From Winogradskyella sp. MH6 (GTDB taxonomy: Bacteria; Bacteroidota; Bacteroidia; Flavobacteriales; Flavobacteriaceae): a stretch of DNA of 64,000 nucleotides. A model generated the notes under the pieces. It searched no databases. It saw nothing but the letters and a program-made list of their open reading frames with translations, and was not told the DNA's origin. Made by a program: the position numbers and the translations under genes. The stretch lies in the NCBI RefSeq assembly GCF_022810765.1, contig NZ_CP094494.1, positions 2,914,001-2,978,000 on the forward strand. The letters are read 5' to 3'. Below, piece by piece: positions 26,001 through 35,553 of this stretch (the stretch's first letter is position 1; each line of letters begins with the position of its first letter).

Positions 26001-29000
26001 TAAACGTTGGTGTCACAGTATCCTGAACCGTGATCACCTGAGTATGCACTGTTTCATTACCACAAGCATCCGTCGCTGTCCAAGTACGCGTTAAGGTATA
26101 GTCATTATCACAAGTACCAGCGGTAGTTGTTTCATTAAATGTTACCGTAGCTGTACCACAGTTATCATTAGCAGTTAAAGTCTCAGCTGTAGGCACCGCA
26201 TCACATTCTACAGTTGTATCCGCAGGCAATGCTTCGTTAAAGGTTGGTGCCACAGTATCCTGAACTGTAATTGTTTGATCTGCAGATACAGAGTTACCAC
26301 AAGCATCTGTAGCGGTCCAAGTTCTGGTTATGGTTATCGCATTTCCACAGTTGACAACCTCTGTATCGCTGAAAGTTACATTAGGAGCAGCACAATCATC
26401 AGTAGCTGTAGCTGTACCAGTACTAGCAGGTGATGTGTCGTCAGTACATTCTACTGTTGTATCTGCAGGAATGGTCAATATAGGATCTACAGTATCAATA
26501 ATAGAATATGTAGCTGTAGTCGTAGATGCATTACCACAATCATCAGTAGCAGTAAAAGTTACAGTTATAGCACCACTAGCACAATCCACATCAGTATTAG
26601 AACCATAGTCATTAGACCAGGTTGTAGTTCCACAAGTATCATTGGCAGTAGCTCCAGCATTATTGGCAAGCCAAGCTTCCAATGTGCCATCAGGTGTCAC
26701 ACCACACTGTATTACAATATTATCTGTATTAGTATTATCTATAGTTGGTGCCACAGTATCCTGAACCGTGATCACCTGAGTATGCACTGTTTCATTACCA
26801 CAAGCATCCGTCGCTGTCCAAGTACGTGTTAGTGTATAGTCATTATCACAAGTACCAGCGGTAGTCGTTTCATTAAACGTTACCGTAGCCGTACCACAGT
26901 TATCATCAGCAGTTAAAGTCTCAGCCGTAGGCACTGCATCACATTCTACAGTTGTATCTACAGGCAATGCTTCGTTAAACGTTGGTGTCACAGTATCCTG
27001 AACCGTAATCACCTGAGTATGTACTGTTTCATTACCACAAGCATCAGTAGCTGTCCAAGTACGTGTTAGTGTATAGTCATTATCACAAGTACCAGCGGTA
27101 GTCGTTTCATTAAACGTTACCGTAGCCGTACCACAGTTATCGTTAGCAGTTAAAGTCTCAGCCGTAGGCACTGCATCACATTCTACAGTTGTATCTACAG
27201 GCAATGCTTCGTTAAAGGTTGGTGCTACTGTATCCTGAACCGTGATCACCTGAGTATGCACTGTTTCATTACCACAAGCATCAGTAGCCGTCCAGGTACG
27301 TGTTAGCGTATAGTCATTATCACAAGTACCAGCGGTAGTTGTTTCATTAAATGTTACCGTAGCTGTACCACAGTTATCATCAGCAGTTAAAGTCTCAGCC
27401 GTAGGCACTGCATCACATTCTACAGTTGTATCCGCAGGCAATGCTTCGTTAAAGGTTGGTGCCACAGTATCCTGAACCGTGATCACCTGAGTATGCACTG
27501 TTTCATTACCACAAGCATCCGTCGCTGTCCAAGTACGCGTTAAGGTATAGTCATTATCACAAGTACCAGCGGTAGTTGTTTCATTAAATGTTACCGTAGC
27601 TGTACCACAGTTATCATCAGCAGTTAAAGTCTCAGCCGTAGGCACTGCATCACATTCCACAGTTGTATCCGCAGGCAATGCTTCGTTAAAGGTTGGTGCC
27701 ACAGTATCCTGAACCGTGATCACCTGAGTATGCACTGTTTCATTACCACAAGCATCCGTCGCTGTCCAAGTACGCGTTAAGGTATAGTCATTATCACAAG
27801 TACCAGCGGTAGTTGTTTCATTAAATGTTACCGTAGCTGTACCACAGTTATCATCAGCAGTTAAAGTCTCAGCCGTAGGCACTGCATCACATTCTACAGT
27901 TGTATCTACAGGCAATGCTTCGTTAAAGGTTGGTGCCACAGTATCCTGAACCGTGATCACCTGAGTATGCACTGTTTCATTACCACAAGCATCCGTCGCT
28001 GTCCAAGTACGCGTTAAGGTATAGTCATTATCACAAGTACCAGCGGTAGTTGTTTCATTAAATGTTACCGTAGCTGTACCACAGTTATCATTAGCAGTTA
28101 AAGTCTCAGCTGTAGGCACCGCATCACATTCTACAGTTGTATCCGCAGGCAATGCTTCGTTAAAGGTTGGTGCCACAGTATCCTGAACTGTAATTGTTTG
28201 ATCTGCAGATACAGAGTTACCACAAGCATCTGTAGCGGTCCAAGTTCTGGTTATGGTTATCGCATTTCCACAGTTGACAACCTCTGTATCGCTGAAAGTT
28301 ACATTAGGAGCAGCACAATCATCAGTAGCTGTAGCTGTACCAGTACTAGCAGGTGATGTGTCGTCAGTACATTCTACTGTTGTATCTGCAGGAATGGTCA
28401 ATATAGGATCTACAGTATCAATAATAGAATATGTAGCTGTAGTCGTAGATGCATTACCACAATCATCAGTAGCAGTAAAAGTTACAGTTATAGCACCACT
28501 AGCACAATCCACATCAGTATTAGAACCATAGTCATTAGACCAGGTTGTAGTTCCACAAGTATCATTGGCAGTAGCTCCAGCATTATTGGCAAGCCAAGCT
28601 TCCAATGTGCCATCAGGTGTCACACCACACTGTATTACAATATTATCTGTATTAGTATTATCTATAGTTGGTGCCACAGTATCCTGAACCGTGATCACCT
28701 GAGTATGCACTGTTTCATTCCCACAAGCATCAGTAGCCGTCCAGGTACGTGTTAGTGTATAGTCATTATCACAAGTACCAGCGGTAGTTGTTTCATTAAA
28801 TGTTACCGTAGCTGTACCACAGTTATCATCAGCAGTTAAAGTCTCAGCCGTAGGCACTGCATCACATTCTACAGTTGTATCTACAGGCAATGCTTCGTTA
28901 AAGGTTGGTGCCACAGTATCCTGAACCGTGATCACCTGAGTATGCACTGTTTCATTACCACAAGCATCCGTCGCTGTCCAAGTACGTGTTAGTGTATAGT

Positions 29001-32000
29001 CATTATCACAAGTACCAGCGGTAGTTGTTTCATTAAATGTTACCGTAGCTGTACCACAGTTATCATCAGCAGTTAAAGTCTCAGCCGTAGGCACTGCATC
29101 ACATTCTACAGTTGTATCTACAGGCAATGCTTCGTTAAAGGTTGGTGCCACAGTATCCTGAACCGTGATCACCTGAGTATGCACTGTTTCATTACCACAA
29201 GCATCCGTCGCTGTCCAAGTACGCGTTAAGGTATAGTCATTATCACAAGTACCAGCGGTAGTTGTTTCATTAAATGTTACCGTAGCTGTACCACAGTTAT
29301 CATCAGCAGTTAAAGTCTCAGCCGTAGGCACTGCATCACATTCTACAGTTGTATCCGCAGGCAATGCTTCGTTAAAGGTTGGTGCCACAGTATCCTGAAC
29401 CGTGATCACCTGAGTATGCACTGTTTCATTACCACAAGCATCAGTAGCCGTCCAGGTACGTGTTAGCGTATAGTCATTATCACAAGTACCAGCGGTAGTT
29501 GTTTCATTAAATGTTACCGTAGCTGTACCACAGTTATCATCAGCAGTTAAAGTCTCAGCCGTAGGCACTGCATCACATTCTACAGTTGTATCTACAGGCA
29601 ATGCTTCGTTAAAGGTTGGTGCCACAGTATCCTGAACCGTGATCACCTGAGTATGCACTGTTTCATTACCACAAGCATCCGTCGCTGTCCAAGTACGTGT
29701 TAGTGTATAGTCATTATCACAAGTACCAGCGGTAGTTGTTTCATTAAATGTTACCGTAGCTGTACCACAGTTATCATCAGCAGTTAAAGTCTCAGCCGTA
29801 GGCACTGCATCACATTCTACAGTTGTATCTACAGGCAATGCTTCGTTAAAGGTTGGTGCCACAGTATCCTGAACCGTGATCACCTGAGTATGCACTGTTT
29901 CATTACCACAAGCATCCGTCGCTGTCCAAGTACGTGTTAGTGTATAGTCATTATCACAAGTACCAGCGGTAGTTGTTTCATTAAATGTTACCGTAGCTGT
30001 ACCACAGTTATCATCAGCAGTTAAAGTCTCAGCCGTAGGCACTGCATCACATTCTACAGTTGTATCCGCAGGCAATGCTTCGTTAAAGGTTGGTGCCACA
30101 GTATCCTGAACCGTGATCACCTGAGTATGCACTGTTTCATTACCACAAGCATCCGTCGCTGTCCAAGTACGCGTTAAGGTATAGTCATTATCACAAGTAC
30201 CAGCGGTAGTTGTTTCATTAAATGTTACCGTAGCTGTACCACAGTTATCATCAGCAGTTAAAGTCTCAGCCGTAGGCACTGCATCACATTCCACAGTTGT
30301 ATCCGCAGGCAATGCTTCGTTAAAGGTTGGTGCCACAGTATCCTGAACCGTGATCACCTGAGTATGCACTGTTTCATTACCACAAGCATCCGTCGCTGTC
30401 CAAGTACGCGTTAAGGTATAGTCATTATCACAAGTACCAGCGGTAGTTGTTTCATTAAATGTTACCGTAGCTGTACCACAGTTATCATCAGCAGTTAAAG
30501 TCTCAGCCGTAGGCACTGCATCACATTCTACAGTTGTATCTACAGGCAATGCTTCGTTAAAGGTTGGTGCCACAGTATCCTGAACCGTGATCACCTGAGT
30601 ATGCACTGTTTCATTACCACAAGCATCCGTCGCTGTCCAAGTACGCGTTAAGGTATAGTCATTATCACAAGTACCAGCAGTAGTTGTTTCATTAAACGTT
30701 ACCGTAGCTGTACCACAGTTATCATTAGCAGTTAAAGTCTCAGCTGTAGGCACCGCATCACATTCTACAGTTGTATCCGCAGGCAATGCTTCGTTAAAGG
30801 TTGGTGCCACAGTATCCTGAACCGTGATCACCTGAGTATGCACTGTTTCATTACCACAAGCATCCGTCGCTGTCCAAGTACGCGTTAAGGTATAGTCATT
30901 ATCACAAGTACCAGCGGTAGTTGTTTCATTAAATGTTACCGTAGCTGTACCACAGTTATCATCAGCAGTTAAAGTCTCAGCCGTAGGCACTGCATCACAT
31001 TCTACAGTTGTATCTACAGGCAATGCTTCGTTAAACGTTGGTGTCACAGTATCCTGAACCGTGATCACTTGAGTATGCACTGTTTCATTACCACAAGCAT
31101 CCGTCGCTGTCCAAGTACGCGTTAAGGTATAGTCATTATCACAAGTACCAGCGGTAGTTGTTTCATTAAATGTTACCGTAGCTGTACCACAGTTATCGTT
31201 AGCAGTTAAAGTCTCAGCTGTAGGCACCGCATCACATTCCACAGTTGTATCCGCAGGCAATGCTTCGTTAAAGGTTGGTGCCACAGTATCCTGAACCGTG
31301 ATCACCTGAGTATGCACTGTTTCATTACCACAAGCATCCGTCGCTGTCCAAGTACGTGTTAAGGTATAGTCATTATCACAAGTACCAGCAGTAGTTGTTT
31401 CATTAAACGTTACCGTAGCTGTACCACAGTTATCATTAGCAGTTAAAGTCTCAGCTGTAGGCACCGCATCACATTCTACAGTTGTATCCGCAGGCAATGC
31501 TTCGTTAAAGGTTGGTGCCACAGTATCCTGAACCGTGATCACCTGAGTATGCACTGTTTCATTACCACAAGCATCCGTCGCTGTCCAAGTACGCGTTAAG
31601 GTATAGTCATTATCACAAGTACCAGCGGTAGTTGTTTCATTAAATGTTACCGTAGCTGTACCACAGTTATCATCAGCAGTTAAAGTCTCAGCCGTAGGCA
31701 CTGCATCACATTCTACAGTTGTATCCGCAGGCAATGCTTCGTTAAAGGTTGGTGCCGTCGTATCCTGAACTGTAATAATTTGAATATGTATAGTATCATT
31801 ACCACAAGCATCAGTAGCCGTCCAAGTACGTGTTAAGGTATAGTCATTATCACAAGTACCAGCAGTAGTTGTTTCATTAAACGTTACCGTAGCTGTACCA
31901 CAGTTATCATCAGCAGTTAAAGTCTCAGCCGTAGGCACTGCATCACATTCTACAGTTGTATCTACAGGCAATGCTTCGTTAAACGTTGGTGTCACAGTAT

Positions 32001-35000
32001 CCTGAACCGTGATCACCTGAGTATGCACTGTTTCATTACCACAAGCATCCGTCGCTGTCCAAGTACGTGTTAGTGTATAGTCATTATCACAAGTACCAGC
32101 GGTAGTTGTTTCATTAAATGTTACCGTAGCTGTACCACAGTTATCATTAGCAGTTAAAGTCTCAGCTGTAGGCACCGCATCACATTCTACAGTTGTATCC
32201 GCAGGCAATGCTTCGTTAAAGGTTGGTGCCACAGTATCCTGAACCGTGATCACCTGAGTATGCACTGTTTCATTACCACAAGCATCAGTAGCCGTCCAAG
32301 TACGTGTTAAGGTATAGTCATTATCACAAGTACCAGCGGTAGTTGTTTCATTAAATGTTACCGTAGCTGTACCACAGTTATCATCAGCAGTTAAAGTCTC
32401 AGCCGTAGGCACCGCATCACATTCTACAGTTGTATCCGCAGGCAATGCTTCGTTAAACGTTGGTGTCACAGTATCCTGAACCGTGATCACTTGAGTATGC
32501 ACTGTTTCATTACCACAAGCATCCGTCGCTGTCCAAGTACGCGTTAAGGTATAGTCATTATCACAAGTACCAGCGGTAGTTGTTTCATTAAATGTTACCG
32601 TAGCTGTACCACAGTTATCATCAGCAGTTAAAGTCTCAGCCGTAGGCACCGCATCACATTCTACAGTTGTATCCGCAGGCAATGCTTCGTTAAACGTTGG
32701 TGCCACAGTATCCTGAACCGTGATCACCTGAGTATGCACTGTTTCATTACCACAAGCATCCGTCGCTGTCCAAGTACGTGTTAAGGTATAGTCATTATCA
32801 CAAGTACCAGCAGTAGTTGTTTCATTAAACGTTACCGTAGCTGTACCACAGTTATCATCAGCAGTTAAAGTCTCAGCCGTAGGCACTGCATCACATTCTA
32901 CAGTTGTATCTACAGGCAATGCTTCGTTAAACGTTGGTGTCACAGTATCCTGAACCGTGATCACCTGAGTATGCACTGTTTCATTACCACAAGCATCCGT
33001 CGCTGTCCAAGTACGCGTTAAGGTATAGTCATTATCACAAGTACCAGCGGTAGTTGTTTCATTAAATGTTACCGTAGCTGTACCACAGTTATCATCAGCA
33101 GTTAAAGTCTCAGCCGTAGGCACTGCATCACATTCTACAGTTGTATCCGCAGGCAATGCTTCGTTAAAGGTTGGTGCCGTCGTATCCTGAACTGTAATAA
33201 TTTGAATATGTATAGTATCATTACCACAAGCATCAGTAGCCGTCCAAGTACGTGTTAAGGTATAGTCATTATCACAAGTACCAGCGGTAGTTGTTTCATT
33301 AAACGTTACCGTAGCTGTACCACAGTTATCATCAGCAGTTAAAGTCTCAGCCGTAGGCACTGCATCACATTCTACAGTTGTATCTACAGGCAATGCTTCG
33401 TTAAAGGTTGGTGCTACTGTATCCTGAACCGTGATCACCTGAGTATGTACTGTTTCATTACCACAAGCATCAGTAGCCGTCCAAGTACGCGTTAAGGTAT
33501 AGTCGTTATCACAAGTACCATCTGTTCTGACCTCATTATAATCTACAGTCACAGTTCCACAGCTAGTTGCTGCCGTTAATGTAGGAGCATCTGGAATATC
33601 GTCACATTCAACGGAGACATCAGAGGGTAGTGTTTCATTAAAGGTTGGTCCATCAGGATCGGCAATTGTTATTACTTGAACATATTGAGGACTTGTTCTT
33701 CCACATGCATCTGTAAATGTCCAAGTATTTGTATAGGTTCCAGTACTAGGACAATTTGGATCAGCCACAAAGCTGCCAGATGTTTTGTTAAGAGTAAAAT
33801 TACATTTATCTGTTGCAGGTTCTAACAATTGGGCAGCATTCAACCCATCAGAGTCATCACAGTTTATAGTTCTGTCAAGATCATTTGCGGGATTAACCCA
33901 AACAGCAGCATCAGGTTGATTTACAATAATACTAGTAGGGTCTTGTAATCCGACCTGACAATTGTCTAAGGTAGCAGAACTCAATGTATTTTGGGTATTG
34001 GGATTTAAAATACCATTATATGTAGCTTCGAATTGTAAATCGAAAGATAAATCGCAGCTATCTTCAAGAAAATAGCATTCATCTTTGACTATGATGTCAA
34101 AATCAATATTTAATTCGGGACTTAAAACATTTACCAATCCATCGGCTACAAAAAAGGTAAGTTCACCTGTAGTAGCATTATATGTATAAGTAACTCCTAG
34201 AGGTAAATTATCTGCTCCATTAAATTGAACCTGAGGTGGTAAGATGGTTGAAACTTGAAGATTAACAGCGTTATCATTACCATTATTCATGATATCAAAA
34301 CTAAATCCAAGATTATCACCTGGATTTGCAGGATTCATACCAGAATTAAGTGTCATTTCAATTGGATTTAAATCTGGAGCCCATACATCTACTGACAAAC
34401 CTAAAAGATATAATCCATATGTTTCTTGGTTAGATGTTAAACGTAAAGTTGCAGATGTTTGATTATTACCAATAATTGTATTGAAAACCCCACCATTGTT
34501 TAAGTCAAATACAGCAGCATCGAAACCTAATGTATTTAAACTTGCTGGTGTTCTGTTTGTAAAGTCAGTGTTACCAATAGTAATTCTACTATTAAAAAAG
34601 TTTGTTGAAGCTCTTTGAGGCGCAGATATATCTACAAAATTTCCTACTACATTTTGGATTTGTAAACGATCTCCACTTAAATCACGATCTCCTTCTAAAG
34701 ATCCAATCATGATTTTTGTATTTACAGGTCCTATTGGGATAGTTTGAAAACCATTAAAATTAATATCAAAATCATTTACTGAACTTGTTACATGAGCATA
34801 TCCATCGAATAAGCTTATGTTTTTAGACGGCATTAATGGACTTTCGTATACAAATACTATTTGCCAACCACCCGAAGTACCAGTGTTACCACTAGGGTGT
34901 GATGTAAGACTGCCTGTTTTTGCTTCAACATTCGCAACCTGATATGTGCCATATGGATTACTTAAGTTTGTAACTTGAGATGTTATGTCTTTTACACATA

Positions 35001-35517
35001 TATAAGGATCATTACTAAAATGCGTATCTCTACCTCTAAAAATAACTTCATCTGCAGTATATGTGTTGTAATTTGTTTCACCTGGGAGCATTAATTTAAC
35101 ATCGTTATAATTCCAGTTAGGTTGATTATCAGAATTTAAGTTATTGCTATTAGGTTCTTTATCGGCTGCAGCCCAATACAAATATGCTTTTCTTATGGAT
35201 AGACAAGATAGCGTAGGCTCTGGATTATCGAAAGTAGCATTACTCGAATTAAATGTTGTAGATCCAATTCCAGTATTACCATCGATATCAACATATACAT
35301 TATCAGTAAAATTGTGGTTACCACTACTACCATTATAACTTGATGTTGCACTACGAGATAACATATTGTTTGCAATCATGGTAAAATCACCTTTTACCGT
35401 TTGATTAAAACGAGGTGAGAATGGCTGTTGTACTTGAGCAATTGCATAGTTACCCAACAAAAAGGTGAGTGATAATATTAAATTGCGAAAGCGAATTTCT
35501 TTAAGTAAAGTTTTCAT
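23080..35517 (-). CDS. Giant T9SS-secreted adhesin with 37 HYR-like repeats and a gliding-motility-type C-terminal domain
   Basis: A 4145-residue surface protein (roughly 430 kDa). Order: signal peptide (about 1-28), an N-terminal beta-rich domain (about 30-380), a DUF11-like segment (about 380-500, MTLNSGMNPANPGDNLGFSFDIMNNG), then 37 copies of a 79-residue repeat (TFNEALPADTTVECDAVPTA... DACGNETVHTQVITVQDTVAP) interrupted twice by the same 167-residue insert, one divergent HYR copy, a short domain and a type B T9SS sorting domain (last ~100 residues: NGDSYNEFFTISG, LQIFNRWGAEIYKN, NDWNGDA, VPTGTYYYIINL). Nearly every repeat has four cysteines. Hyalin-type (HYR) repeats act as adhesive stalks. 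Operon with the PorP/SprF partner. Secretion by T9SS is firm; the ligand is unknown. Confidence 0.95.
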   Translation of the reverse strand: MKTLLKEIRFRNLILSLTFLLGNYAIAQVQQPFSPRFNQTVKGDFTMIANNMLSRSATSSYNGSSGNHNFTDNVYVDIDGNTGIGSTTFNSSNATFDNPEPTLSCLSIRKAYLYWAAADKEPNSNNLNSDNQPNWNYNDVKLMLPGETNYNTYTADEVIFRGRDTHFSNDPYICVKDITSQVTNLSNPYGTYQVANVEAKTGSLTSHPSGNTGTSGGWQIVFVYESPLMPSKNISLFDGYAHVTSSVNDFDINFNGFQTIPIGPVNTKIMIGSLEGDRDLSGDRLQIQNVVGNFVDISAPQRASTNFFNSRITIGNTDFTNRTPASLNTLGFDAAVFDLNNGGVFNTIIGNNQTSATLRLTSNQETYGLYLLGLSVDVWAPDLNPIEMTLNSGMNPANPGDNLGFSFDIMNNGNDNAVNLQVSTILPPQVQFNGADNLPLGVTYTYNATTGELTFFVADGLVNVLSPELNIDFDIIVKDECYFLEDSCDLSFDLQFEATYNGILNPNTQNTLSSATLDNCQVGLQDPTSIIVNQPDAAVWVNPANDLDRTINCDDSDGLNAAQLLEPATDKCNFTLNKTSGSFVADPNCPSTGTYTNTWTFTDACGRTSPQYVQVITIADPDGPTFNETLPSDVSVECDDIPDAPTLTAATSCGTVTVDYNEVRTDGTCDNDYTLTRTWTATDACGNETVHTQVITVQDTVAPTFNEALPVDTTVECDAVPTAETLTADDNCGTATVTFNETTTAGTCDNDYTLTRTWTATDACGNDTIHIQIITVQDTTAPTFNEALPADTTVECDAVPTAETLTADDNCGTATVTFNETTTAGTCDNDYTLTRTWTATDACGNETVHTQVITVQDTVTPTFNEALPVDTTVECDAVPTAETLTADDNCGTATVTFNETTTAGTCDNDYTLTRTWTATDACGNETVHTQVITVQDTVAPTFNEALPADTTVECDAVPTAETLTADDNCGTATVTFNETTTAGTCDNDYTLTRTWTATDACGNETVHTQVITVQDTVTPTFNEALPADTTVECDAVPTAETLTADDNCGTATVTFNETTTAGTCDNDYTLTRTWTATDACGNETVHTQVITVQDTVAPTFNEALPADTTVECDAVPTAETLTANDNCGTATVTFNETTTAGTCDNDYTLTRTWTATDACGNETVHTQVITVQDTVTPTFNEALPVDTTVECDAVPTAETLTADDNCGTATVTFNETTTAGTCDNDYTLTRTWTATDACGNDTIHIQIITVQDTTAPTFNEALPADTTVECDAVPTAETLTADDNCGTATVTFNETTTAGTCDNDYTLTRTWTATDACGNETVHTQVITVQDTVAPTFNEALPADTTVECDAVPTAETLTANDNCGTATVTFNETTTAGTCDNDYTLTRTWTATDACGNETVHTQVITVQDTVAPTFNEALPADTTVECDAVPTAETLTANDNCGTATVTFNETTTAGTCDNDYTLTRTWTATDACGNETVHTQVITVQDTVTPTFNEALPVDTTVECDAVPTAETLTADDNCGTATVTFNETTTAGTCDNDYTLTRTWTATDACGNETVHTQVITVQDTVAPTFNEALPADTTVECDAVPTAETLTANDNCGTATVTFNETTTAGTCDNDYTLTRTWTATDACGNETVHTQVITVQDTVAPTFNEALPVDTTVECDAVPTAETLTADDNCGTATVTFNETTTAGTCDNDYTLTRTWTATDACGNETVHTQVITVQDTVAPTFNEALPADTTVECDAVPTAETLTADDNCGTATVTFNETTTAGTCDNDYTLTRTWTATDACGNETVHTQVITVQDTVAPTFNEALPADTTVECDAVPTAETLTADDNCGTATVTFNETTTAGTCDNDYTLTRTWTATDACGNETVHTQVITVQDTVAPTFNEALPVDTTVECDAVPTAETLTADDNCGTATVTFNETTTAGTCDNDYTLTRTWTATDACGNETVHTQVITVQDTVAPTFNEALPVDTTVECDAVPTAETLTADDNCGTATVTFNETTTAGTCDNDYTLTRTWTATDACGNETVHTQVITVQDTVAPTFNEALPADTTVECDAVPTAETLTADDNCGTATVTFNETTTAGTCDNDYTLTRTWTATDACGNETVHTQVITVQDTVAPTFNEALPVDTTVECDAVPTAETLTADDNCGTATVTFNETTTAGTCDNDYTLTRTWTATDACGNETVHTQVITVQDTVAPTFNEALPVDTTVECDAVPTAETLTADDNCGTATVTFNETTTAGTCDNDYTLTRTWTATDACGNETVHTQVITVQDTVAPTIDNTNTDNIVIQCGVTPDGTLEAWLANNAGATANDTCGTTTWSNDYGSNTDVDCASGAITVTFTATDDCGNASTTTATYSIIDTVDPILTIPADTTVECTDDTSPASTGTATATDDCAAPNVTFSDTEVVNCGNAITITRTWTATDACGNSVSADQTITVQDTVAPTFNEALPADTTVECDAVPTAETLTANDNCGTATVTFNETTTAGTCDNDYTLTRTWTATDACGNETVHTQVITVQDTVAPTFNEALPVDTTVECDAVPTAETLTADDNCGTATVTFNETTTAGTCDNDYTLTRTWTATDACGNETVHTQVITVQDTVAPTFNEALPADTTVECDAVPTAETLTADDNCGTATVTFNETTTAGTCDNDYTLTRTWTATDACGNETVHTQVITVQDTVAPTFNEALPADTTVECDAVPTAETLTADDNCGTATVTFNETTTAGTCDNDYTLTRTWTATDACGNETVHTQVITVQDTVAPTFNEALPVDTTVECDAVPTAETLTANDNCGTATVTFNETTTAGTCDNDYTLTRTWTATDACGNETVHTQVITVQDTVTPTFNEALPVDTTVECDAVPTAETLTADDNCGTATVTFNETTTAGTCDNDYTLTRTWTATDACGNETVHTQVITVQDTVAPTIDNTNTDNIVIQCGVTPDGTLEAWLANNAGATANDTCGTTTWSNDYGSNTDVDCASGAITVTFTATDDCGNASTTTATYSIIDTVDPILTIPADTTVECTDDTSPASTGTATATDDCAAPNVTFSDTEVVNCGNAITITRTWTATDACGNSVSADQTITVQDTVAPTFNEALPADTTVECDAVPTAETLTANDNCGTATVTFNETTTAGTCDNDYTLTRTWTATDACGNETVHTQVITVQDTVTPTFNEALPVDTTVECDAVPTAETLTADDNCGTATVTFNETTTAGTCDNDYTLTRTWTATDACGNETVHTQVITVQDTVAPTFNEALPVDTTVECDAVPTAETLTADDNCGTATVTFNETTTAGTCDNDYTLTRTWTATDACGNETVHTQVITVQDTVAPTFNEALPADTTVECDAVPTAETLTANDNCGTATVTFNETTTAGTCDNDYTLTRTWTATDACGNETVHTQVITVQDTVTPTFNEALPVDTTVECDAVPTAETLTADDNCGTATVTFNETTTAGTCDNDYTLTRTWTATDACGNDTIHIQIITVQDTTAPTFNEALPADTTVECDAVPTAETLTADDNCGTATVTFNETTTAGTCDNDYTLTRTWTATDACGNETVHTQVITVQDTVTPTFNEALPVDTTVECDAVPTAETLTADDNCGTATVTFNETTTAGTCDNDYTLTRTWTATDACGNETVHTQVITVQDTVAPTFNEALPADTTVECDAVPTAETLTADDNCGTATVTFEEEITNGACMGDYIIERTWTAIDACGNETVHTQVITVQDTVTPTFNEALPADTTVECDAVPTAETLTADDNCGTATVTFNETTTAGTCDNDYTLTRTWTATDACGNETVHTQVITVQDTVTPTFNEALPVDTTVECDAVPTAETLTADDNCGTATVTFEEEITNGACMGDYIIERTWTAIDACGNDTIHIQIITVQDTTAPTMVTPMDENITASCDDIPEVPNLVFEDACSNNISVSFNEDSTQANDFEDYSIIRTWTVTDDCGNVAEFTQNITVEISNVIDAFDANRCVLDSEFDLFDLLSGDFSMDGTWSVVSGNATIDGSLFDPSSVDVGMYTFMYSITEGPCPTEVEVNVTIDDDCVVLACGEDDVVISKTVTANGDSYNEFFTISGVEDCGFVIELQIFNRWGAEIYKNNNYQNDWNGDAHGSSVGSSGKVPTGTYYYIINLKNSGLKPFAGPIYVATDK
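23875..26244 (-). repeat. Tandem 237-bp repeats, C-terminal block (10 copies)
   Basis: Ten in-frame 237-bp units (repeats 28-37 of the adhesin) occupy exactly 2370 bp. Most differ at only a few positions. Repeats 35 and 37 carry a variant segment (TFEEEITNGACMGDY instead of TFNETTTAGTCDNDY), and repeats 32 and 37 carry NDTIHIQ instead of NETVHTQ. Confidence 0.95.
26245..26745 (-). repeat. 501-bp insert in the repeat array, second copy
   Basis: A 167-residue segment containing two HYR-like modules (TIDNTNTDNIVIQCGVTPDG to DQTITVQDTVAP). By eye it is identical at DNA level to the copy at 28168-28668, and the following repeat unit also matches, so a block was copied recently. Confidence 0.9.
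26746..28167 (-). repeat. Tandem 237-bp repeats, middle block (6 copies)
   Basis: Six units (repeats 22-27) occupy 1422 bp between the two inserts, so insert plus six repeats make a 1923-bp step. Confidence 0.95.
28168..28668 (-). repeat. 501-bp insert in the repeat array, first copy
   Basis: Same 167-residue two-module segment as at 26245-26745, exactly 1923 bp away. It breaks the regular 79-residue array without a frameshift. Confidence 0.9.
28669..33645 (-). repeat. Tandem 237-bp repeats, N-terminal block (21 copies)
   Basis: Twenty-one units (repeats 1-21) occupy exactly 4977 bp. Repeat 1, at the N-terminal edge (33409-33645), is the most divergent (TFNETLPSDVSVECDD), as expected for an array edge that escapes homogenisation. 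Repeats 2 and 8 carry the NDTIHIQ variant. Confidence 0.95.
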
Positions 35518-35553
35518 AAACCCAAATTGAATTGATGATTTAGCAAGTAAGCT

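Noticed and set aside
26330-26608. Plus-strand ORF of 92 codons, with an identical copy at 28253-28531
   Set aside because: Both are antisense shadows of the duplicated 501-bp insert in the adhesin; the identity reflects the repeated DNA, not a separate gene.
23875-33645. Possibility that the 237-bp repeats are a CRISPR array or satellite
   Set aside because: Repeats are in frame with one long ORF, have no spacers, and encode HYR-like domains; no cas genes are near.
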